From the NCBI GenBank assembly GCA_963803735.1, contig CAWDNV010000012.1, forward strand, positions 186,001 through 250,000: DNA of 64,000 nt, read 5' to 3'. Shown here one piece after another: positions 58,017 through 64,000 of this stretch. The notes beneath the pieces were generated by a model. That model had not been told where the DNA came from and made no database searches. It saw nothing but the letters and a program-made list of their open reading frames with translations. Made by a program: the position numbers and the translations under genes. The DNA comes from Palsa-189 sp963803735 (GTDB lineage Bacteria > Acidobacteriota > Terriglobia > Acidiferrales > UBA7541). Numbering within the stretch: position 1 is the first letter of the stretch; each line of letters begins with the position of its first letter.

Positions 58017-59393
58017 TTATCGCGGCGCGCCAAACTTTGGAGTCGATGCCGCGCCATTCCCGCTCTCGGTTCCGCCCGATTGCTCTCCTGTCGCGAGCAA
58101 ATCGCCGGGCTTCACATCCCCGGCGATCAATTGCGTGAACGTGTAATCCGTAATGCCAGTTCGAACCGCCGCGGGGCGAACCTTTCCGCCCGCTTCCGGC
58201 TTCCATACCACACGCCATCCGCCCATATGCGACGTCGTTGCTGCTGCCGGAATCTGGTTTTGCTCATAGAGCTGCCGAAGCACATTGTTTGGAAACGAAG
58301 GCGTAAAGCGCAGCGCCGCGTTCGGAATTTTCACTGTGTCGGAGACGTCGCCGGTGGGTATCGTCGCGTAGACCGTCTCGCCGGGCAGAAGTTTCCCGTC
58401 GGGGTTATCAAACGTAATGATCGTGTTGTACGTCACCACGTTTTGAATCGTGGTCGCGTTCAGCCGGATCGCGCTCACGCGCCCGGTAAAGGTCTCGCTC
58501 GGAAAAGCATCCACCTGAAACGTCGCTTGCGTGCCGATTTTGATGTTGCCGGTGTCAGACTCATCGGTCGCGGCCGCCACCTGCATCCGCGTGAGGTCCT
58601 GGGCGATGCTAAAAACGATCGGAGCCTGCAGCGATGCCGCCACGGACTGGCCCACGGTCACGTTTTTGGAAACAACTGTGCCGTCAATTGGCGAGAGGAT
58701 CGTGCAGTAGCGCAGATTTGCCTCCGCCAGCGCCAGGGCGCCTTGCATCGTTTTGATTTGAGCCTTTGCTTGGTCCACCTGAGCGTGCGTCTCGGCAAGT
58801 TGTGCGCTGGACTGGTTCAGTTGTGCCTCGGCGGACCGCACTTGGGCTTGCGACTGATCCACACCCGACTGCGCTTGATCTGCTTGGTCTTTCGAAAATA
58901 CGCCTTGGCCGGCCAGGTCGATGATGCGTCGTGAGTTCGCTCGGCTATAAACGTCGGCCGCTTTCAGCCGTTCCAGATTGGCTTCATTGTTCTTTATACC
59001 CGCTTCTTGTGCGCCAATCGTTGCTTCCAGATTTTTCTCGTTGGCAATCGCGTTCTCAAGGTTGCCTCGCGCCTGAACTACTTGCGCTTGATAAACTTCG
59101 GGATCGAGCTGCGCCAGCACTTGGCCGGCTTCGACTCGGGAATTGAAATCGGCGAAGACGTATTGCACTGTCCCCGACACGTACGACCCCACAGGTACCG
59201 TGGTCAGCGGATTAATCGTGCCCGTAGCCTGAACCACCGAAGTAATGCCGCCGTGTTGAACTTCCGCGGTCAAATAATTTGGATCGTCGGAACGCCCCCG
59301 AATAGCCCAGCCGCCTACAAGAATAGCCAGCACGATCAAGGCGCCGAGGCCCACGAGCTTCTTGTGATTGCGATAATACGTCCGGAAGTCCAT
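58017..59393 (-). CDS. MacA-like periplasmic adaptor (HlyD/MFP family)
   Basis: 458 aa from ATG 59393. A single N-terminal membrane anchor (LVGLGALIVLAILVGGWAI) is followed by the first lipoyl half (TVPVGSYVSGTVQYVFADF), a long Gln/Ala-rich coiled hairpin (~95-235), the second lipoyl half (LSPIDGTVVSKNVTVGQSV), and beta-barrel/proximal domains. The C-terminal ~40 residues are Gly/Ser rich. It bridges the MacB-like permease to an outer-membrane channel. It is the first gene of the adaptor-ATPase-permease-small protein operon. Confidence 0.93.
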   Translation of the reverse strand: MDFRTYYRNHKKLVGLGALIVLAILVGGWAIRGRSDDPNYLTAEVQHGGITSVVQATGTINPLTTVPVGSYVSGTVQYVFADFNSRVEAGQVLAQLDPEVYQAQVVQARGNLENAIANEKNLEATIGAQEAGIKNNEANLERLKAADVYSRANSRRIIDLAGQGVFSKDQADQAQSGVDQSQAQVRSAEAQLNQSSAQLAETHAQVDQAKAQIKTMQGALALAEANLRYCTILSPIDGTVVSKNVTVGQSVAASLQAPIVFSIAQDLTRMQVAAATDESDTGNIKIGTQATFQVDAFPSETFTGRVSAIRLNATTIQNVVTYNTIITFDNPDGKLLPGETVYATIPTGDVSDTVKIPNAALRFTPSFPNNVLRQLYEQNQIPAAATTSHMGGWRVVWKPEAGGKVRPAAVRTGITDYTFTQLIAGDVKPGDLLATGEQSGGTESGNGAASTPKFGAPR

Positions 59394-59587
59394 TTCATTC
59401 TTTACCGAGGCTGTGAGGCTATTATACAGACCAGTTACCCGGTTTCGGCTATTAGGCTCCCTGCTCCTACCTGAAAAACGGCTGAATTCCAGACGTCGCC
59501 CACTACGACCTGGTTACCGAATCGCTATACTCGGCAGGTTCAGCGCCCGTCATGAGGTGTATATTGCCAATCAGGGGAGGACCACTT

Positions 59588-60145
59588 GTGAGCAGACTGA
59601 TTCCAGCTATATTTTTCGTCTTGACCTTGGCAACGGTCGCGGCAGCGCAAAGCCAGCAACCCGCGCCGCCTTCGTTTACGGGTTTCCTGAAGAACGTTTA
59701 TATGGGTGACCGCAACGAAATTACGCGCTCGGCCGCGAAATTTCCGGAAGAGTTCTACGGCCTGCGCCCCGGCCCGCAAACCGAAGTCAGGACCTTCGGC
59801 CAACTCGTCGGCCATCTCGCCAACTTTAACTATTTGTGGTGCTCGCAGGCAAAAAGTGAGAAAAATCCGGCCGAAGGGAAGGATTTCGAAAAACTAACCT
59901 CGAAAGCCGATCTGATCAAGGCTCTCAACGACGCCTTCACTTATTGCGATCCTTTATATACCAATCTCACCGAAGCGTCGGGCCAGGAAGTCGTCGAAAT
60001 TACCCAGGAAAACGGAAACAAGAGGCGCATCAACCGCATGAGTTTGCTGGTCCTGAATTTCGGCCACAACCAGCATCATTACGGCAACATGGTCACGTAT
60101 ATGCGGATCAAGAGCATCGTCCCCGCGTCCTCCGAGCCACGCTAA
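59588..60145 (+). CDS. Exported DinB-like protein
   Basis: Start at GTG 59588 with GGGAGG about seven bases upstream; 185 aa. A signal peptide (LIPAIFFVLTLATVAAAQ) is followed by a DinB four-helix bundle: FLKNVYMGDRNEITRSAAKF, the first His in FGQLVGHLANFNYLWC, and the His pair in NFGHNQHHYGNMVTYMRI. Those three His positions are the metal ligands of the family. Most DinB proteins are cytoplasmic, so the signal peptide is unusual, although exported members occur in acidobacteria. The function is unknown. Confidence 0.85.
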   Translation: MSRLIPAIFFVLTLATVAAAQSQQPAPPSFTGFLKNVYMGDRNEITRSAAKFPEEFYGLRPGPQTEVRTFGQLVGHLANFNYLWCSQAKSEKNPAEGKDFEKLTSKADLIKALNDAFTYCDPLYTNLTEASGQEVVEITQENGNKRRINRMSLLVLNFGHNQHHYGNMVTYMRIKSIVPASSEPR

Positions 60146-60287
60146 GACAAATCCCGAAGGTCACAAACTTCGTGGCGCAACTTATAGTCAGGTCGCCCGA
60201 CGGCTCTTGCTGCGAAAGTCTACCTACAAGATGAGTTTTTGCCGCTTCAAAACGTCGGGAGACTTGAGAATTTTGCTCTGTTTTTAG

Positions 60288-60349
60288 GGGGTCGGAGCTT
60301 TAGCTCCGACATTCAGCGTTTACAACTTCGGGGGCTTCAGCCCCTGAAG
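60288..60349. repeat. Composite hairpin repeat, copy A
   Basis: First hairpin GTCGGAGCTTTAGCTCCGAC (60291-60310) followed by ATT; second hairpin GGGGCTTCAGCCCC (60331-60344), which can refold as CTTCAG/CTGAAG (60335-60349). It lies between the converging dinB-like and M28 genes and could terminate transcription. A diverged copy is at 62837. Confidence 0.7.
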
Positions 60350-60368
60350 TCGCCCTGTTTTTCGTGGA

Positions 60369-62642
60369 CTAATGTATGGCATGCTCGAGGCTGGCAGCCG
60401 CGCGTTCAATAACTGTAGCCTCGTCTTCGAGAACCTTGGCAACTGTGGCGATTGATTGGTCTGCTACGCTCCACTGCTTTTGCTCGATGGCTTCTCGCAC
60501 TGCCGGCACGGTTTTCACTCCATAGCCGGTATAAAACCCCGGAGCATAGAGTTGGTGCTTGAACCACGGCCGGCCCGGTAACCCGTTTGGATCGGTTAGC
60601 GCGCGTTCGCTCTGGAGCAGTTCCATGTTCACTTGCGCCAGTGATGCTCGGGCCAGCGCGGCCCCGCTATCTTGTTCGAGTTGTGCATAGACCTGTTGAT
60701 AGTGATTAGCGCTCTGGTTCAAAGCATCCAGCGCATTTTGCAGCGGAGCAAAATTGAGATGCGGCGGCACGGCTTGCGGCGTGGGCGCCACTGCCTGCTT
60801 CTGCGGGTCAGACGTTGCGTTGAACACGCCTTCGTTGATTTCCCGGTTACGCTCGCGGATTTGATCGCTTTGATTTTCGGCCAGACGCTGCAAATCGTTC
60901 ACGTAACCGCGGACGGTGGTAGTAAGGTCGGCAAAATTGAATGGCAGCAGGTCCGCATCCGCCAGCCGCATCGCCGCAGTCCCGGCAGTTTGCGCCAGAG
61001 CGCGCCCGTACACGAATCCAGCGTCGTTGAAATGCGTGAACCAAAAGAAATCATCGTAGATCGAATGATAGATTCCGCCCTCGGACTCACCCGCATACGC
61101 CAGGTTCAATGAGGCGATGCCCGCAAAGTCCAGGAATGCCGTATAGTCCGATCCCGAGCCCAGCGCTTCAATCGGCCAAGTCGATCTGGATCGCAGTCGT
61201 TCGCGTTCCTCGCCGGAACTCGCGTTGGCCAGGCGTCTAAGCTGCGTTCGCTCCCAGACAGAGATATTCTTTTCGGGATCGGTCACCTCGCGCGCAACTT
61301 GGTTGATAAACGTCTCCAGCGAATGGGATCCCTCGACGTTGAGATATCCGCGGCTGTTGGAATCTGAGTTGATATAGGCTACCGCGTGCGCGCGAAGCTC
61401 ATCCGCGTGCGCTTCCACCCATTCCGTCGAGCCAATCAGCCCTGGCTCCTCGGCGTCCCAGGCGCAATAAATGATCGTCCGCTTCGGCTTCCATCCGGAC
61501 TTGGCCAATTCACCCAGCGCTCGGGCCTCTTCCATCTCCGCCGAAGTGCCGGAAATGGGGTCCTGCGCTCCATTCACCCAGGCATCGTAATGGTTGCCGC
61601 GAATCACCCATTCGTCCGGCTCCGAAGCTCCCGGAATTTTCGCGATCACGTCGTTGATCTGCTTCATGTCCCAATTGAATTTCGCTCTCAGGTGAACCTT
61701 CGCGGGCCCAGGACCGATGTGATAGGTGAGTGCCAGCCCCCCGCGCCAGTTTGGCGGCGCCACTGGGCCGGTTAAAGCCTCCAGAAGCGGCTGCGCATCC
61801 GCATACGAAATCGGCAGCACCGGAATTTTCGTGAGCACCTTCACGTCTTCGAGCTTCAGCCGCTTGGCATCAGCCGTCGCTCCGACTCCGGGCGTGAGCG
61901 GATCGCCCGGGTACAACGGCATATCCATCACGCTTCCGCGCTGCACGCCTCCAGCGGGGCGCCACGGCCCCTTCGGGTACGCATCTCCGGCCGCGTAGCC
62001 ATCATCGCGCGGATCAGAATAGATCAGGCAACCCACTGCGCCGTGCTCGAATGCAACTTTGGGTTTGATGCCGCGCCAGGAAGAGCCATAACGCGCAATG
62101 ACAATCGCCCCTTTCACCGAAACGCCCAGCCGGTCGAGTTCTTCATAATCGGCGGGAATCCCGTAGTTGACGTAAACCAGCGGCGCCGTCACATCGCCAT
62201 CAATCGAGTAGGCGTTGTACGAGGGCAATTGCTCGGCCGTCTGATTGGAAGTCGGATCCTCGGGAAGAGGCGGCTCTTGCAGCTTGGCCACAAAACGAGT
62301 CGGCTCGACCATTTCGAGAACCCGTTCCTTGGGCGTAGGGAAAAGAATTTGAAACGATTCCACGTGAACGTCCCAGCCCAATTCCTTGAACTTTGAGAGG
62401 ATCCACTCCTCGTCCTGCTTGTCGTAGGGTGAACCAACATGGTGGGGCCGCGCGGAGAGCAGCTTCGCGTAATCCCTGATATTGTCCGGCACAATTGCGG
62501 AGCGGAATTTTTGTTCCCACTCTCGTTCAGTGCGCGCGTGGTCGCCCGAAAATCCTGCCATCGCAGGCGCGGGGTCCTGTTGCGCCAATAGCGTCCATGC
62601 AACCAGACTTAACGCCGTAAGCGTGACCAAAATCCGCCGCAT
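60369..62642 (-). CDS. M28-family zinc peptidase (glutamate carboxypeptidase II type)
   Basis: Start at ATG 62642 with GAGG eight bases upstream; 757 aa. A signal peptide (MRRILVTLTALSLVAWTLLAQQ) precedes a PA-domain insert (VKGAIVIARYGSSWRGIKPKVAFEHGAVG) inside the peptidase. The two-zinc site follows the GCPII spacing exactly: H351 and D361 in NHYDAWVNGAQDPISG, E398-E399 in AWDAEEPGLIGSTEW, an Asp in NSDSNSRG and a His in YHSIYDDF. A C-terminal dimerisation-like helical domain follows. Family members cleave acidic or other small peptides outside the cytoplasm. Confidence 0.93.
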   Translation of the reverse strand: MRRILVTLTALSLVAWTLLAQQDPAPAMAGFSGDHARTEREWEQKFRSAIVPDNIRDYAKLLSARPHHVGSPYDKQDEEWILSKFKELGWDVHVESFQILFPTPKERVLEMVEPTRFVAKLQEPPLPEDPTSNQTAEQLPSYNAYSIDGDVTAPLVYVNYGIPADYEELDRLGVSVKGAIVIARYGSSWRGIKPKVAFEHGAVGCLIYSDPRDDGYAAGDAYPKGPWRPAGGVQRGSVMDMPLYPGDPLTPGVGATADAKRLKLEDVKVLTKIPVLPISYADAQPLLEALTGPVAPPNWRGGLALTYHIGPGPAKVHLRAKFNWDMKQINDVIAKIPGASEPDEWVIRGNHYDAWVNGAQDPISGTSAEMEEARALGELAKSGWKPKRTIIYCAWDAEEPGLIGSTEWVEAHADELRAHAVAYINSDSNSRGYLNVEGSHSLETFINQVAREVTDPEKNISVWERTQLRRLANASSGEERERLRSRSTWPIEALGSGSDYTAFLDFAGIASLNLAYAGESEGGIYHSIYDDFFWFTHFNDAGFVYGRALAQTAGTAAMRLADADLLPFNFADLTTTVRGYVNDLQRLAENQSDQIRERNREINEGVFNATSDPQKQAVAPTPQAVPPHLNFAPLQNALDALNQSANHYQQVYAQLEQDSGAALARASLAQVNMELLQSERALTDPNGLPGRPWFKHQLYAPGFYTGYGVKTVPAVREAIEQKQWSVADQSIATVAKVLEDEATVIERAAASLEHAIH

Positions 62643-62836
62643 ATCTATCGCCTCACAAAATATCGCCCGCAAGTTGCCAAAATTATACGCGCACCCGGAC
62701 CAGATACGAAGCCGCCCCCTTGTCCCTGTAGTTTTCCGGGTGCCCCTCCCTCTTGCCCTGCTCGCCTTGAGCGCCGAAGGGAGCTTACGAAGGGTCGTTT
62801 TTAAGGGGTGGGATTCGCCCAATTCTGGGTTTGTGG

Positions 62837-62900
62837 GTCACGGCTTTAGCCGCGACATTAGGCCGGCCATAGTTAGACTGGCTTTAGCCACTGAAGGACG
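62837..62900. repeat. Composite hairpin repeat, copy B
   Basis: GTCACGGCTTTAGCCGCGAC (62837-62856, one mismatch in the stem) followed by ATTA, then ACTGGCTTTAGCCACTGAAG near 62877-62895. The order (GTC..GGCTTTAGCC..GACATT, then ..GGCTTYAGCC..CTGAAG) is the same as in copy A. Here it lies between divergent genes, so it is not a terminator. Confidence 0.6.
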
Positions 62901-62935
62901 GCCTCGTAGCCCAGGGTGCCCACGCCAATCGGGGT

Positions 62936-62964
62936 CCCAACGCGCCGGTCTTGCGCGCGTTGGG
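62936..62964. repeat. GC-rich hairpin in the 62643-63110 intergenic region
   Basis: CCCAACGCGC (62936-62945) pairs perfectly with GCGCGTTGGG (62955-62964) over nine bases. With copy B it makes up the recognisable content of this 468-bp gap. I see no gene in it. The promoter of the tannase-like gene should lie near 63050. Confidence 0.55.
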
Positions 62965-63110
62965 GTGGTTGGGTGGGGCCGGCTTTTGTGGCCACTTTCG
63001 AAACTCTGCCCGTTGACCTAAGTGGCGCGCCGGACTTAGGCTCACACGGAGCTTGCAGCTAAGCTCGTCGCCCAGCTTCAGCCACGCGCGGATTCGAGGG
63101 AGTCGATAAC

Positions 63111-64000
63111 ATGCGAATGCTTGCGATGCGCACTTTCGTAATGCTGCTCCTTATCCCGCCAGTATCCGCCCTTACCGCTCGCGCTGCCGACTGCGCAACT
63201 CTCAGTGGCGTAAAACTGCCGAATACGACCCTCACCACTGCGCAAGCCGTGCCCGCAGGCAGATTCACACCTCCATCTGGCAGACCCCTCGACAGACTTC
63301 CCGCGTTCTGCCGCCTTGCTGGAGTAATTCGGCCAAGCACCGATTCCGATATTCGCTTCGAAGTGTGGTTGCCGGCTTCTGACTGGAATGGCAAATTCCT
63401 GAGCGTAGGCAATGGCGGATTCGCTGGTTCCATCAACTACTTCGCTCTCGCCAATGATTTGCGGCGAGGCTACGCCACTGCCGCAACCGACACCGGGCAT
63501 CAGGGCGATGCCGAAGACGCAAGCTGGGCGTATAAGCATCCGGAGAAGATCGTCGATTTCGGCTATCGCGCCCTGCACGCGACCGCGGAAAACGCCAAAG
63601 CTCTGATCCAAGCGTTCTATAGCAATCCGCCGCGCCAATCCTATTTTGATAGTTGCTCCAACGGTGGGCGCGAAGCCTTGATAGAAGCGCAGCGCTTTCC
63701 GGAGGATTTCGACGGCATTCTCGCCGGCGCCCCCGCGAATTTCTGGACTCACATGCTGGCTGCCGGTGTGGACATGCTCCAAAGCATGTACGGCAAGGAT
63801 CCGTCTGCGTATATCCCCAGCGCCAAGCTCCCCGTCATTCAAGCCGCCGCCTTGGCCGCCTGCGATGCTCAAGATGGAGTAAAGGACGGGATCATCAGCG
63901 ATCCATTGCGCTGCCACTTCGATCCTTCCGTGATGCTCTGCAAAGGTGCGGATTCGCGCGATTGCCTCACGGCACCGCAGGTTTCCTCGCTGAAGAAACT
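63111..64000 (+). CDS. Secreted tannase/feruloyl esterase family protein (3' end outside window)
   Basis: ATG 63111 has GAGGGAG eight bases upstream; the frame is open to the window end (296 codons). A signal peptide (MLLLIPPVSALTARAA) is followed by the tannase fold: FEVWLPASDWNGKFLSVGNGGFAGSINY, ATAATDTGHQ and the nucleophile elbow C182-S183-NGGREALIEAQRFPEDFDGILAGAPA. The Cys beside the catalytic Ser normally bonds a Cys beside the catalytic His, which would lie downstream of the window. The family hydrolyses ester links of gallate, ferulate or related plant phenolics outside the cell. Confidence 0.9.
   Translation, partial: MRMLAMRTFVMLLLIPPVSALTARAADCATLSGVKLPNTTLTTAQAVPAGRFTPPSGRPLDRLPAFCRLAGVIRPSTDSDIRFEVWLPASDWNGKFLSVGNGGFAGSINYFALANDLRRGYATAATDTGHQGDAEDASWAYKHPEKIVDFGYRALHATAENAKALIQAFYSNPPRQSYFDSCSNGGREALIEAQRFPEDFDGILAGAPANFWTHMLAAGVDMLQSMYGKDPSAYIPSAKLPVIQAAALAACDAQDGVKDGIISDPLRCHFDPSVMLCKGADSRDCLTAPQVSSLKK

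Overview
The window looks like chromosomal DNA of a soil-type Acidobacteriota (Terriglobia/Koribacter-like). This is an inference from gene content: a very large Oar-type TonB-dependent receptor with an N-terminal carboxypeptidase-regulatory-like domain, secreted DUF6152-type proteins, exported DinB-like and M28 proteins, a Zn-ribbon/XRE regulator, and GC-rich intergenic hairpin repeats. The genes are mostly metabolic and envelope genes. I see no prophage, plasmid backbone, CRISPR array or recognisable defence island. The clear mobile DNA is a tandem pair of insertion sequences beside a tRNA gene.

Layout. 1-3.4 kb: end of a PilZ protein, a small membrane ORF, a secreted protein of unknown function and a periplasmic PQQ dehydrogenase whose active site carries the extra Asp of lanthanide-type enzymes. 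3.4-9.1 kb: a LysR regulator, acetate kinase divergent from a phosphoketolase (together a phosphoketolase-acetate kinase branch), and a Dps-like ferritin. 9.4-12.5 kb: tRNA-Arg(CCT) with a duplicated 3' end, then two direct 1413-bp IS copies separated and flanked by three identical 15-bp repeats. 12.6-24.7 kb: TonB-dependent receptor, SGNH hydrolase, an RND efflux adaptor and pump, a Tat-exported sulfatase, and an alanine dehydrogenase broken by one frameshift behind a 59-aa CxxC protein.

25-34 kb: a compact three-gene CoA module (hotdog hydratase, acyl-CoA dehydrogenase, CitE-like lyase); ispG-gatC; an HD phosphohydrolase; a Zn-ribbon/XRE regulator with a palindrome upstream; class II fructose-1,6-bisphosphatase (glpX); and glutaryl-CoA dehydrogenase. 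33.7-40.5 kb: two secreted proteins, a PEBP-like protein, a secreted phosphoesterase, a pseudouridine synthase, a DUF72 protein and a membrane-anchored unknown.

40.7-49.2 kb: a possible acid-degradation locus with an LctP-like permease, a UbiD-type decarboxylase, an enol-lactonase-like hydrolase (opposite strand), and a four-gene CoxG/CoxS/CoxL/CoxM-like molybdenum hydroxylase operon with overlapping genes. 49.3-55.3 kb: gltD and gltB. 55.6-59.4 kb: a MacAB-like export system with a translationally overlapping small secreted protein. 59.6-64 kb: an exported DinB-like protein, a GCPII-type M28 peptidase, and the start of a tannase/feruloyl-esterase family protein that runs off the end. Stretches over 300 bp without a gene are 30285-30631 (promoter/palindrome of the XRE gene) and 62643-63110 (hairpin repeats). 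The 17234-17519 and 9100-9393 gaps show nothing I can name.
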